Origin: Wurfbainia villosa
Lineage: Eukaryota > Streptophyta > Magnoliopsida > Zingiberales > Zingiberaceae
Assembly (NCBI GenBank): GCA_025175895.1
Contig: CM045989.1
Coordinates: forward strand, 129,407,272 to 129,471,271
Direction: 5' to 3'
Length of the DNA: 64,000 bases
The first letter of the stretch is position 1. Each line of letters begins with the position of its first letter. The notes below the pieces were generated by a model. That model ran no database searches, was not told the origin of the DNA, and worked only from the letters and a program-made list of their open reading frames with translations. Shown here piece after piece: positions 33,256 through 45,658 of the stretch. The translations under genes and the position numbers were made by a program.

Positions 33256-35064
33256 TGAAGGTAGGAAACTTCGCTTCCCACTTCAACTCGGTTGCTTGTT
33301 CATGACGATCCCGTCTTCATCCCCGGATTAAAAAAAAATTAATCCATGACAATTAGGGATTACCCAAGCTACCGTTCCATCGTTGTGCTATCCGATTAGA
33401 GTGGTCACTTGAACAAACTTGTTGTTCAAGTAACCTACCTCTATTCTTCGAATAGCTGCGGAATAGACGATGTACGGATCGTCGGTTTTTATGTTTGTAT
33501 TTGGGGTCCAAGTAAATTTAGCCACATACTATACATACAATATACAAAGAAACAAAAGGAAATCAAAACAAGATTTATACCTCTTGTTTACCTCAAGGTC
33601 TTCTATCGTATGTCCTATCCTCCTCTTGGATGTTGTGTGGGGAATGATCCTCCAAGAGATGAAGCCTCCTAGATCATGATCTTCCTTTCCTTGCTTGCTA
33701 CGAACAAGAGGAAGTAGAAAAGCACCCTTCTTCTCCTTACTTGCGCCAACCACCAAGGACAAGCTCCTTGGTGTCCGCCGGCCCTAAGGAGAGGGAGAGG
33801 TTTGAGTGCCGGCCAAGAGCTCCAATGGAAGAAGAAGGAGCAGCCCTAGGGAAAAGAGAAGCCGACCAAGAGGAAAAGAGAAGAGAAAACCCTAGTCCTT
33901 CTCTTGAGTTGTCGCCGGCCCTAAAGGAGAGGGAGACCAATGTTGCCGCCCACCCCTTAAACCTAAACCCTAGCTTTCTAAGGTTTCTTGCCGCCCAAGC
34001 ACCCTTTTATAAAGTTAGGCTTAAGCCTCCTTTTAATCTCCACCGTCGGATCTAGGGATTTAATCTCAACCATCGGATCTAGAGATTTAATCTCAACCAT
34101 CGGATCTAGAGATTTAATCTCCACCATCGGATCTAGAGTTTCATTTTCCATCATTGGATCTAGGCTTCATGAGGGTTTTAATAGGATACAAGAGGGACCA
34201 TGAGGAGGAGTTGGATCTTGGCCACCCAATGGATCAAGCCCACATAAAGTCTGATCCATTAATGATAATCCATTCCACTAGAGGATTATTATTGATCTAC
34301 CTCACCAACCCTCATAAGTTAATATGGGCTCCATATATTATTTGTACATATATCTCTCCGTGTTTAAGATCTCGAATGTCTGTTGATTAATTAATTTACT
34401 GACAATTAATTAATCAACATCTAACTCCATGAGTAGTACCACTCAACCTTATCATCATGTCGGACCAAGTCCACCTGCAGGGTTTACATGATGAAACTTA
34501 TGAGCTCCTCAAGGAGACATCATCATCCTAATATATAGGACACGGTTTCCTTCTATAATCAACGACACACCATATAAATAATATAATTTCCCAACTTACC
34601 GAGCCTATCGATTTACTCTATAAATCTCGCCCATTGGTAAATCAAAGAAATGAATACTAAGTATATGTGCCCGTTATTATATCGGGATTAAGAGCATGTA
34701 CAACATAATATCTGAGGTCCGATTCAATTATGTAGTCAGCAATAAATCGAATTACCTCTAAGTCGGTCCTGCTCAATACACACAAAGTATACTAGTGTAA
34801 TTCAATGGTCAAGACAAACCAATACCAAATCACACTACAACACATCCAATGGTTTGTCCATAACCATCTAAGTTGTGAGCCTTTACTTATACTCTACGAG
34901 GAACTGATAACATGATCTCCCATGTGACACTACACACCATGTTATCTACAATGTAATGTATGAGACAATATGCATAACCATAAATATGCAAATAATGATC
35001 ATGTGATTCTTATTTCAAAAATAAAGATGTTCATACAAAAGATAGACTTTTCAGTATACATCCC
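33256..35064 (-). repeat. Element B 5' LTR, main part
   Basis: From TGAAGGTAGG to TACATCCC. The last four bases (AACA) are at 40555-40558 after element D. Total ~1813 bp. Includes a ~29-bp minisatellite at 34035-34165. The ORF at 33741-34055 is not supported as a gene. Confidence 0.92.
34035..34165. repeat. ~29-bp minisatellite in the element B LTR
   Basis: About five units containing CGGATCTAGAGATTTAATCT, the reverse complement of the 21640-21790 array. Confidence 0.85.
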
Positions 35065-36270
35065 TGTTGGGTCGGATCGATTGGCCGGCTAGAGGGGGGT
35101 GAATAGCCCTCATTCGTTGGATGTCGTATTTTGATCGTCTACGAAAACGTTAGCGCAAGCGGAAGCAATAAACTAAGATAAGCAAATAGAAATAAAACAA
35201 AGACAATACAAACACGGAGATGTAACGTGGTTCACGACTACGCCGCTAATCCACGGTCCGATTCGTCCACGGTGAATCACTCCGCAATCTATCCACTAGA
35301 TCTCTCCTTTGCACAAAGCTAGGTGGAGGTAACCTCTTTACAACAACACTCCTCTTACAAATATAATGAAAATAAGCTTGGGTAAGAGGATGGGTAGCTT
35401 TTGGGAACTTTGGGAGAGTATTAGAGTATATGCATTTGCCTCCCAAATCCTTACCCCCTTCCTTTTTATAGAGGAAGAGGGTTTCTTCCCGTTGACACAG
35501 GATCAGTCGACTGATGGCACCCATCAGTCGACTGGTGCTGTAGCCGTTGCCAAATAATGGTCGCTTTCCACGTTGGATACTATCCAATGAATGCACATCG
35601 ATCGATGGCACCCATCGATCCGACCGATGTCAACCACCGAGTCCTCAGCAGGTCGACTCCATTCTGCGTGCGCGCGACATCGATCGGGCCGTCCCGGGCC
35701 GATTGATCAAGCCATCACGATCGCCTATGTGGCGCCGATCGATCAACTTGATTCAGCCACATTAGACTAGTCAATCGAACCATCGACTCAGAGCAGTCGA
35801 CTGCCATGACATGGCAGTCGACTGGTGTCGGAAAAACTCATCCGACACTTGGCCAAATGACCAAGTTTCACCTAAGAGCTACCCTTCCCGGGTTACAATC
35901 GTTCACTCTCATCCCTCGGAGTCCCTCGCCTTTGAAGTTCTCTTCGTTCATGGCCACGTCCCTCGGCAGCATCAGGCGCACGACTCTGCAATGCTCCTTC
36001 CCGTCTCTTGCCTCGAAGTCTACTTCCTCCGGCTTCACTCCAAGCTCCTCGTCCGGCGGTCCCTCGGATGCTCCAAGCGCACGGCTTCCACAAAGCTATC
36101 CTTCACCGACTCAAGGCATGAGTCATGAGATGTGAAACTCGCCATGACTCCATGTGCGAATTACTAAGTCCTGCACGACTTCAACGCACATATCAAATCA
36201 ACATATCAAACTAACTTAAACCCTTTGCCACACCATCAAAACCATATTACGGCAAGAGATTGCCCTAACA
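35065..36270 (-). repeat. Element D 3' LTR
   Basis: 1206 bp. Minus-strand TATAAAAA at 35470-35463. CAGTCGACTG palindromes at ~35505-35540 and ~35794-35823. Confidence 0.94.
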
Positions 36271-36480
36271 ATCTCCCCCTTTTTGATGTGTGGCAATCCG
36301 TTTAAGTTAGGTAAAAACATTTGATATAAATTTTAAGGAAAGAAAGCATGCAAATATAATCATGATATAGCAACATGCAACTCCCCCTTAATCCATGAAA
36401 CTCTCTATGTAAATTTCTCCCTATCATAAATTTCTCCCCCTTTTATAATTAACTTAAACATAATATTTTCTCCCCCTTTG
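36271..36480 (-). promoter_or_regulatory. Multiple polypurine tracts of element D
   Basis: CTCCCCCT words (plus strand) at 36273, 36381, 36433 and 36470. The first adjoins the LTR. Confidence 0.8.
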
Positions 36481-37539
36481 ACACCATCAAAAAGATTATC
36501 ACTAAGTTAAAAACACATGACATCAAGTCTAATAGAAAGAAAATACCACAAGTTGATTTAAAATTGAATCTGATATTCAGGCCATCACGATCTTCGTATA
36601 TCAATGATCGGGCACGTGAATTTCGAGATTTTTTGATTTTCAGACCGAATTTCAAAAATGCATTAAAAATTCTAGAAAATTCAAAAAATCATGAAATTTG
36701 GGAAACACATTTCTTTTAAGTATATCTATCAGTGAAAAATATGTTTTCATGAAAAATCATTATATTTCCATGTATTTGCCAAAAATCCAAAAGCTTTAAA
36801 AACTACTAGGTTTTGATCATAAGAGTATCCATTTTAACACCTAGTCTTGCATCCAATTGTTTCAAAACATGAATACATATATTTTAAAGTAAGAAATTGT
36901 TTTGAAAACATATGAAATATCCAACCATGATCTTTGGGCAATATGTCTATGAATTAAACATAAGTCTTCCCCATGATTGATCTATTATTGCTATTTTGAT
37001 ACTTTAAATGACCATCTAAATGCCATAGGCATTAGTGAACATTTGTATCATCCTAACATCTCACTCATGCTAAGTTTTCAATCAAGGTAGCCTATGGTGA
37101 GTGTGAGATGCATCCTAGGGGGTATTTGTATATACTTAACCAATATGTTCATGCAATTCTATCATGGTTAAGTGTCAACCTAATAATCCTTATGATCATA
37201 AAGACATATATGAATGAATTTCACATTATGATCATGAAACTCATGTATTCATCAAATAATAGTCATGCATTAGGTATTATATGATGATAACAAACAAAGT
37301 ATTACCTAAAGCATGATTCAAACCTATTTCTTATGATAACGTGCCAAATTTCAAAAACATAAATCATGATTGCAAATATACATAGGAATTACATCAATCA
37401 TCATGATTTAAGCATCATTATCTATTTATGAGTACGTTATCATCACCCAACACTATCTAAAAAATGTTGTCCCGTCATCCTAAGTCAACCAAAATATGAT
37501 ATAGGTCAATTCCATATGGTTGACTACCCTCGGGGTTTT
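36481..37539. other. Element D 3' non-coding interior
   Basis: AT-rich and collinear with the same region of element C. No ORF of note. Confidence 0.7.
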
Positions 37540-39264
37540 CTAACCCTTAAGGATGGATTTTGGAACCCAAAATAAGTTCTTTCCTATTGGGTTCACTAAG
37601 TATTCCTTGGGGATCCATTTTCTAGCAATTACTTTCTTTTTATCTTGTCCCCTAGCTATTAGGCATTTGTAGGCCTTTTCATTTTTCTTTTCCTTGTAGC
37701 CTAGGCCTTTTTTATTAAAACTTGCTCTTTGGCTCCCTATGATCATATTTAATGTGTTGGAGTCAATAGTGAATTTCTCTAGGGCTTTTGTTAAATAATC
37801 TACCTTTTCCCTTAAAGCCCTATTTTCCTCTATGCATGCATCATTAACATCTAAAGGCATATAGTCATGTGAGCATGCATCATCATGGCAAGAAGAAGCA
37901 TTATCATTTAAGCATGCATTTTCTAGCTTTTGTTCTAATTCCTTAATTTGACTAAGCATGCTTTTACTTTTCTTTTTCATGCCAAATAACTCCTTAGTTA
38001 AACTAGAAATTATGGAAACTATTTTCTTAGGAGAAGCATTCGTTACCATAGTTTCCATATCCTCTTCTTCTTCTTCGGATGAGGAGGATGTGGAGGCTCC
38101 CCCTTCACTTGAGCTTTCCCCACTTGAGCTTGATTCTTCATTTGAGGAGGAGGAGGAGCAATCCGAGTCATGAAGAGTCATTAGTGCTAGGTTGGAGTAG
38201 ACATGCTCTTCTTCTTCGGATGAGGATGAAGAGGCAAGGTCATCCCATGTCTTGGCTTTGAGTGTCATGGCCTTCCCTCTTCCTTTTGCCTTCTTTTCTT
38301 CTTCCTTTTTCTTGCTCCCCTTCTTCTTCCTCTTTTCTTCTTTCTTTTTCTTATCTTCCTTGCTCTTGTTTAGGAGGGGACAATTATCCCTTATATGTTC
38401 CTCTCCTTGGCAATTATAGCATATGACCTTCCCCCTTGGTCTTCTATTCCTATCATGAGATTTATCAAATCTAAGATTCTTAAATGCACGCCTTACCTTC
38501 CTTACCATGTAGGCTTCTTCCGTGCTATCCATGGAGGAGGTAGAGGCTTCATCGGATCAGGAGGAAGGGACTTCCATCTTCTTCTTCCCCTTGTTCGCTA
38601 TCAAAGCTACTCCTCTTGAGGGTTGGATTCTAGGCTCTTCTTGTATTCTTTCTAGCCTAGTTTCATGAAGCTCCATTGTTGAGAAGAATTCCTCCAAGGT
38701 GCTTACTTCTAAGTTCTTGGAGATATAAAATGAGTCCACCATGGAGCTCCATCTTGAGGACCGGGGAAAGGCATCTATGACCTTCATTACCATATCCCGG
38801 TTTGATAGCTTCTCACCTACACTTGTTAGCCCAATTAATATTTCTTTAAATCTAGAATGTAGGGAAGTTATCTTTTCTCCCTTTTCAAGCTTAATATTTG
38901 ATAGTTGGGAGCGGCGGAGATCTCTTCTCGCTAGCTTGGCTTCCGAAGTGCCTTCATGAAGTTCAACCAATCTCTCCCACATCTCTTTGGCACTTGAGCA
39001 CTCCCCTATTCTATTTACTTCTTGTTGAGGGAGCACATTGTAGAGGTGGTGCTTGGCCTTTGAATTTGCCAAATACTCCTCTCTTTGTCTTTTGCTCCAT
39101 CTCGATTTCTCCAATGGCTCTCCATCCTCGTTCCTAGGCAACTCGAAACCGTTTTCCATTATTAATAGAATTTCAAAGTCGGTTTCGAAGAATACCTCCA
39201 TTGGCTTCTTCCACCAAGCGAATTCGCCATCGAACTTCGGTGGATGGATGTTTGAGCCGGCCAT
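37540..39264 (-). pseudogene. Element D gag: single frame with one internal TGA
   Basis: From ATG 39264 to a stop at 37540, about 574 codons in one frame, interrupted only by TGA at 38559-38557. Order: capsid-like N-terminal region of the type found in plant copia Gag (MAGSNIHPPKFDGEFAWWKK, LHSRFKEILIGL, WSSMVDSFYISK); zinc knuckle CYNCQGEEHIRDNC (CX2CX4HX4C); a Lys-rich block; long Ser/Glu acidic tracts; a coiled coil (LSQIKELEQKLENAC, ENRALREKVDYLTKALEKF); and the ending NLFWVPKSILKG. The ending matches the Gag tail before protease in Sireviruses, but here non-coding DNA follows. Except for the single stop this could be a translatable Gag. Confidence 0.92.
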
Positions 39265-39311
39265 TTTGAAAATTGCTTGTTGTGGCGGTTAGTCCTCGAC
39301 AAGCTTTCCTT

Positions 39312-39325
39312 GGCTCTAATACCAC
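39312..39325 (-). promoter_or_regulatory. Element D primer binding site, one mismatch
   Basis: Element sense TGGTATTAGAGCCA beside the 5' LTR. It differs from the initiator Met tRNA complement at one base. Confidence 0.85.
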
Positions 39326-39326
39326 T

Positions 39327-40549
39327 TGTTGGGTCGGATCGATTGGCCGGCTAGAGGGGGGTGAATAGCCCTCGTTCATTGGATGTCGTATTTTGCTCGT
39401 CCACGAAAATGTTAGCGCAAGCAGAAGCAATAAACTAAGACAAGCAAATAGAAATAAAACAAAGACAATACAAACACGGAGATGTAACGTGGTTCACGGC
39501 TACGCCGCTAATCCATGGTCCGATTCGTCCACGGTGAATCGCTCCGCAATCTATCCACTAGATCTCTCCTTTGCACAAAGCTAGGTGGAGGTAACCTCTT
39601 TACAACAACACTCCTCTTACAAATATAATGAAAATAAGCTTGGGTAAGAGGATGGAAAGCTTTTGGGAACTTTGGGAGAGTATTAGAGTATATGCATTAG
39701 CCTCCCAAAGCCTTACCCCCTTCCTTTTTATAGAGGAAGAGGGTTTCTTCCCGTTGACAGATCGGATCGGTGATGGCACCCATCGATCGTGCCGTCTTAT
39801 AAGTCGTTTGCCCAATAACGGCCGCTTTCCACGTTGGATACTATCCAACGGTGGCATCAGTCGACTGATGGCACCCATCAGTCGACTGATGTCAACCAGT
39901 CGAGTCCGCAACGAGGTCGACTCCATTCTCATGCCGTGCACATGACATCGATCATTGCCGCGTCCCTTGGCAATCGATCGATCAAGCCATCGATCGGACC
40001 GCCATGCCGTAATCGGATCGATCAACTTGATTCAGCCACATTAGACCAGTCGATCGAACCATCGACTCAGAGCAGTCGATTGCCATGACATTGCAGTCGA
40101 CTGGTGTCGGGAAAACTCATCCGACACTTGGCCAAATGACCAAGTTTCACCTAAAAGCTACCCTTCCCGGGTTACAATCGCTCACTCTCATCCCTCGGAG
40201 TCCCACGCCTTTGAAGTTCTCTTCGTTCGCGGCCACGCCCCTCGGCAGCATCAGGCGCACGGCTCTGCAATGCTCCTTCGCGTCTCTTGCCTCGAAGTCT
40301 ACTTCCTCCGGCTTCACTCCAAGCTCCTCGTCCGGCGGTCCCTTGGATGCTCCAAGCGCACGGCTTCCGCAAAGCTATCCTTCACCGACTCAAGGCACGA
40401 GTCATGAGATGTGAAACTCGCCATGGCTCCATGTGCGAATTACTAAGTCCTACACGACTTCAACGCACATATCAAATCAACATATCAAACTAACTTAAAC
40501 CCTTTGCCACACCATCAAAACCATATTACGGCAAGAGATTGCCCTAACA
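39327..40549 (-). repeat. Element D 5' LTR
   Basis: 1223 bp. Minus-strand TATAAAAA at 39732-39725. Very similar to 35065-36270 except at palindromic sites. Confidence 0.94.
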
Positions 40550-40558
40550 ATCCCAACA

Positions 40559-41683
40559 TGAATTTGATTGCTCTCCACCCAAATGTGAGTTTTCAGAATT
40601 CTCCAATGCCATTAAAGCCTTTTGCTTTGCTCCCTTCTCCTAACTTTTTTCTTCCGATGAGGAGGATGAGGATGAAGTATCATCCCAAGTAGCCTTCAAA
40701 GCTTTTATCCTCTTGGCCTTTTCTTCCTTCTTTTTGTACTTAGGGCACTCACTTTTGAAGTTACCTTTCCTATGACAATGAAAGCATTTTGCATCAGCTT
40801 TATCCTGATTAATTTCATAAGTTTTACCTTTCTTTTTGTTGGTGAAGTATTTCTTCACATTCTTCTTGTTGTATTTTTGGCTTCTTCTCATCAATCTCCT
40901 CACAAAGTTAGCCATCTCGCTAGATGATGACTCATCATCTCCATCCGAATATAATGATGAAGAGGAGGAGGAAGCTTCCTTCTTCTCCTTCTTCTTCTTC
41001 CTCTCCTTGCTACGATCTCTTGCAATAAAAGCTAGACCCTTCTCCTTTGGGCTTCGATTAGCTTGTTCATGCAATTCCAATTCACAAAACAATTCATCAA
41101 TCTTAATTCTTGAAATATCCCGTGATACTTTGTAGGCATCCACCATAGATGACCACAAAGTATTCCGAGGGAAAGATTTGAGTACATACTTGGTTAAATC
41201 CCTATTCTCAACAGCCTCTACAACCGATTGGAGGCCATTGAGTATTTCTTTAAACCTACCATGCAGTTCACTTACAGTTTCAGTCTTCTTCATGCTGAAA
41301 TTCTGAAGTTGGTTCAAGTAGAGATCCCTCTTCGCTGTCCTTGAATCTCTGGTTCCTTCATGTAACTCCATCAACTTCCTTCAAAGTTCTTGAGCACTAC
41401 TGAAGGGGCCAACTTTGTTGAGTTGGTCCTTGGCTACACCGCACTGCAGAGTTACAGTTGCTTTGGCATTGGCCTGAGCTCTTCTTCTCTGTTCTGGCGA
41501 CCACAGAGAAGACACCAAAACCCTTCCTTCGTCGTCGGTTGGTGGTGTGAATCCCTCTGAGACGAAGAACCACATATCCATGTCCATCATCAAGTAGTAT
41601 TCCATCCGGCTCTTCCAATACTGGAAGTTTTGGCCGTTAAAATATGGGGGTCGAGTTGTGCTGAATCCCTCTTGCACTGCCAT
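40559..41683 (-). pseudogene. Element E gag (Sirevirus-like), interrupted by element B
   Basis: Start ATG 41683 (MAVQEGFSTTRPPYFNGQNF). A TGA at 41383-41381 replaces a probable Trp, then the same frame continues through HGRFKEILNGLQSV and LWSSMVDAYKV to 40640, where TAG follows. Recognisable Gag sequence (KALMALENSENSH) runs on to the junction with B at 40558/40559. The zinc knuckle reads CFHCHRKGNFKSEC: the metal-binding His is Asn. The protein is an RNA-binding capsid precursor. Truncated by B, and pol is not in the window. Confidence 0.88.
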
Positions 41684-41723
41684 TCCTTGATACTCTAGTG
41701 GAGGTAAATCCGGTGCAGAGCCC

Positions 41724-41738
41724 TTGCTCTGATACCAC
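41724..41738 (-). promoter_or_regulatory. Element E primer binding site
   Basis: Element sense TGGTATCAGAGCAAG next to the 5' LTR, of the initiator Met tRNA type. Confidence 0.88.
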
Positions 41739-41739
41739 T

Positions 41740-43793
41740 TGTTGGGATCGAGGCTCGCTAGAGGGGGGGGGGGAGGGTGAATAGAGAGTTGAAAAAATAT
41801 AACTCAAATTTCACTAAAAAACAGAGGATTACGTAGCAGAAATAAAAAGCAAAGAAAAGAGCACAAACACAACCAATACGTAGGTATTTATGTGGTTCGA
41901 AACTCAGTAGTTCCTACTCCATGGGCAGCTCAAAGGAAAGTCTACTATGAATGGATTGGAAAGTTTCTGGAGGTGAAAAACTTCACCTCTTACAAGCTTA
42001 CAATGCAATAAGATAATCAAGAACAGTAAGCTAAGAACTTAAAGCAGGTTACAGATTTGTTGTTCAGCTTCTTGCGTTGAAGATGGAGTTGTAACACTTG
42101 CAAGAAGGTGATCGACAGCAGTTGGGAGCACTTGTTGGAGAGGAGGCGAGATGAGAGCAAGGCTTTTTCACTCCTTCTCCTTCAGAATGATTCACAGGAA
42201 GCTTGACTAACTCAAATTGAAAAACTGAAGCTCAAGTTCTGCCTCTCTTCTTCTTCAGCAAGCCTTTTATCTTTCTCCATTGGAACCCTAGAAGTCATGC
42301 CCGACCAAAACCTGACCACCTAAGCTTGTCCCTGTAACCACCTCCAACCTCTGGTGGTTTGTCGTGAAAGGAAACTGCTCCTCCAACCAAAAATCGACAC
42401 ATTTGAATATTTACTCGAAACAAAAGAATCCCATTGTCGCCTTCGCAGTCGAGCCCGCAGTTGAGTATGACTCACCTTCGCAGTCGAGCCCGCAGTTGAG
42501 TATGACTCATGTATGTGCTCGAGAAACACGTGTCAATCGAGCCCGCAGTCAAGCCAGGCTCGATTCTATGATCGAATTCTGTAGCTACCAGTCGAGCTGC
42601 TACCAAATCGACTCAATTGGTATAGGGTTTAGAGTTTGGCAATCAGAGTATACAGTCGAGCCGCTACCAAATCGACTCGACTGGTATAGGGTATAGAGTT
42701 TGCTGATTAGAGTATGCAGTCGAGCCCACAGTTGACCAGGGCTCGGTTCTGTGATGTTCCATGTAGTAAGCAGTCGAGCTGGTAGTCAAGTCAGCTCAAC
42801 TCTGTGCTATACCAAACGATAAGTAGTCAAGCTGGCAATCGAACCAGCTCGATTCTGTTCCTTTGTGCAAGAGTGCCAGTTGAGCTGACCCCCATAGTGG
42901 CTCGACTGATACGACAAATATTTGAAGCACATGAGTATCTTTCCTAGTAAGCTGCCACTCCTAGAATTTCAAGCACCCTAGTAAGAGACCAAGCACGTTA
43001 CGGTGCCTTCTCCAACTAACGAATGCTCTGAGTACCTTAGACAAAGATCGAGCGCGCTACGACGCCTTCCTTGCCTAACGAGTACTCCATGTACCCTAGC
43101 CAAAGAATGAGCACGTTACGGTGCCCTCTTTGTCTAACGAGTACTCCCAGTACCCTAGCCAAAGAACGAGCACGTTACGATGCCCTCTTCGAGTATTGGG
43201 CCCATGTTCCCTAGCCAAAGAACGAGCACATTACGATGCCCTCTTTGTCTAACGAGTACTCCCAGCACCCTAGCCAAAGAACGAGCACGTTATGGTGCCC
43301 TCTTTTTCTAACGAGTATTGGGCCCATGTACCCTAGTAAGAGAACAAGCACGTTACTGTGCCCTCTCTTACTAATGAGTACACTAGCTAGAGACCAAGCA
43401 CTCCCTTGTGCCCTCTCTAACTCTAATGGAGACCGAGCACATTACTATGCCCTCTCCATCACCAAGCTTCCGGACCTCTGGCTAGCTTGTATTCTTCCCA
43501 ATGGAGAATGAGCATGTTACTATGCCCTCTCCATCATCAAGCTTTCGGACCTCCGGCCAGCTTGTATTCTTCCTCTACCAAGGTTCTCCTTTGGATTTCC
43601 ATCCATACCAAGGCTTATCCTTGGATTTCTCCCAAGGTCTAATGTCAGTCTAAACATCTAACTTAGTGACCTTCAGTTTGTATTAGTCAAGTAATGTCTT
43701 TTCTATACTCTAGCTCAAACTAGATTTATATTTCCTTGACTTAAACCTTGTTGTTAAACATTGAAACATTAGATAGGCTTGATTGCACTAACA
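41740..43793 (-). repeat. Element E 5' LTR (2054 bp)
   Basis: TGTTGGGATCG...TGCACTAACA. It contains a G-run (41764-41775) in the conserved U5 motif, repeated CAGTCGAG words at 42439-42910 including a 35-bp direct duplication (~42439 and ~42474), and a 60-bp tandem array. Its outer end lies inside the zinc knuckle of element F gag. No genes. Confidence 0.88.
42960..43560. repeat. ~60-bp imperfect tandem array, about 10 copies
   Basis: The word GAGCACGTTACG or a variant, followed by GTGCCCTCT, recurs near 42991, 43050, 43110, 43169, 43226, 43285, 43347, 43404, 43437 and 43507. Confidence 0.85.
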
Positions 43794-44649
43794 CCTCTCC
43801 TTGGCAATTGTAGCATATGATTTTCCTTCACCTCCTATCATTAGACTTGTTAAATCTAAAATTTTTCAATGCACACCTTACCTTCCTTACCATATAAGCT
43901 TCTTCATTGTTATTCATGGAGGAGGAGGATTCTTCATCCGATGAGGAAGGTGGAGTCTCCTTCTTCTTCTTCTTCCCTTTGTCGGCTATTAGTGCTACTC
44001 CCCTTGACTTTGTGCTTGGTTCTTCAATTATGCCTTCAAGTCTGGTTTCATGCAATTCCATAGTGGAGAAAAATTCTTCTAGAGTACTTACCTCTAGATT
44101 CTTAGAGATGTAGAACGAATCCACCATAGAACTCCATTTGGATGACCGGGGGAATGCATCTATTGCCTTCATTACCATGTCCCGGTTGGAGAGATTCTCT
44201 CCTACACTAGATAACCCATTAACTATTTCTTTAAACTAAGAATGAAGAGATAATACCTTCTCCCCTTTATCTAATTTGATGTTATTTAGTTGAGAGTGGA
44301 GGAGGTCCCTTCTTGCTAGCTTGGCTTCGGATGTGCCTTCATGAAGCTCCACTAGCTTCTCCTATATCTCCTTTGCACTAGCACACTCTCCAATCCTATT
44401 GATTTATTGTTGAGGGAGCACATTGTAGAGATGATGTTTTGCTTTTGAATTTTCTAAGTACTCCTCTCTTTGCTTCTTTGTCCACCTTGATTTCTCTATT
44501 AGTCTCCCTTCTTCATCCCTAGGAACTTTGAAATTGTTTTCCATAATAATTATTATTTCAAAAATGGTCTCGAAAAATACCTCTATTCTCTTTTTCCACC
44601 AAGAGAAATCGCCTTCGAACTTAGGTGGATGAATGTTGGAGTCGGTCAT
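43794..44649 (-). pseudogene. Element F gag, N-terminal half
   Basis: Start ATG 44649 (MTDSNIHPPKFEGDFSWWKK). It is close to the gag of C and D. Pieces 44649-44404 and 44178-43828 are separated by point lesions. The last codons before the junction (ICYNCQGE) are the first half of the zinc knuckle, cut by the LTR of element E at 43793/43794. It may be a third member, or a relative, of the gag-only family; its 3' side is lost. Confidence 0.87.
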
Positions 44650-44694
44650 TTCTTGTCGTGCTTGTTTTGGCGATAAGTCCGTCGATAAACTCCT

Positions 44695-44708
44695 CGCTCT
44701 GATACCAC
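44695..44708 (-). promoter_or_regulatory. Element F primer binding site
   Basis: Element sense TGGTATCAGAGCGA next to the 5' LTR, of the initiator Met tRNA type. Confidence 0.88.
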
Positions 44709-44709
44709 T

Positions 44710-45658
44710 TGTTAAAGGATTGTTGCCCGGCTAGAGGGGGGTGAATAGCCCTTCGTGTACAATGAAAATCGGTCGCATCTTAATCGTCTACACTTAAGAT
44801 TAGCGTAGCGGAAATGCTAATAATAAAGACAATTAAACAAATGCAAGGAATAAAGAGACAAACATTAACAAGCCGATGTAATGTGGTTCACTGCCCTTGC
44901 CGCTAATCCATGGACAATTCGTTCAACGAATCACTCCCTCAACAATCACTAATCTCTCCTTCAAGGTGGAGGTAAACCTTTCTTACAAAATCACTCCCTC
45001 TTACAATAGAGTTGAAATAAACACAAGAAGAGGAGTGTTAAAACGTGTTGGGAACTTGGGAGAAGTTTAGGAGTTAAGCATTAGCCTCCCAAGAGCACCC
45101 AAGGCCTCTTCTTATAGGGAAGAGGCCATTCTTCCCATTGGGTAGCGATCAATCGACTGATGTAGCCAGCAGTCGACTGATGCTGTAGCCGTTGCCTTAC
45201 AACGACTTCATCCACGTTAGCGTCCAGCCAATGACTCTCTCATCAGTCGACTGATAAAGCCATCAATTGAGTGATCAGGTGATCAGTCGACTCTCAAACC
45301 CTCTGTGCCAGTGACCACTTTCGCGATGATCGTCCGTCCCTTGGCGATCGATTGATGGTGTAGATCATTCGCTAAACCACCGGCAATCGATAGTGGGCGG
45401 AAGACCATCAGTCAAACATCGATCGAGCACCAGTCGAGTGCCATCAACCCAGAGCAGTCGACTGATATCTATATCAGTCGACTGGTGTCAAGTAATACCT
45501 CAAACAAAACACTTATTTGAGCCTCCGACGGTCGAGTAAACCTCAAACCATCTGTTTGAGCATACGACACTTCCAATCATTGGGTAGAAACCTCAAACTC
45601 ATGTTTGAGCATCTGACTTATCCAAACGTTGAGTAAAACCTCAAACATAAGTTTGAGA
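44710..45658 (-). repeat. Element F 5' LTR, truncated
   Basis: Starts TGTTAAAGGATTG and contains CTAGAGGGGGGTGAATAGCC. CAGTCGACTG-type palindromes lie at ~45170, 45247 and 45456-45480. Four ~60-bp degenerate units with CCTCAAAC...GTTTGAG arms fill 45485-45658. It ends abruptly at element G. Confidence 0.8.

Larger units (their letters stand above)
35065..40549 (-). mobile_element. Element D: gag-only (pol-less) Sirevirus-like LTR retrotransposon, better preserved
   Basis: Termini TGTTGGGTCGG...CCCTAACA with target duplication ATCCC at 35060-35064 and 40550-40554. LTRs are 35065-36270 and 39327-40549. The interior of 3056 bp has one long gag frame and no pol. It is a sister of element C. It sits four bases inside the end of the LTR of B. 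Confidence 0.95.
19861..40558 (-). mobile_element. Element B: Ty1/copia retrotransposon, minus strand, split by elements C and D
   Basis: It comprises a rearranged left (3') LTR, pol and gag remains (22792-26712), a leader (26713-26941 plus 32439-33239), a primer site (33240-33253) and the right (5') LTR (33256-35064 plus 40555-40558). Removing C (26942-32438, target duplication GGTTC) and D (35065-40549, target duplication ATCCC) restores continuity. The right end abuts the broken gag of element E. The copy is inactive. Confidence 0.85.

Noticed and set aside
45485..45658. Inverted CCTCAAAC/GTTTGAG units as transposon terminal repeats
   Set aside because: Four degenerate tandem units inside one LTR, with no target duplication or element between them.
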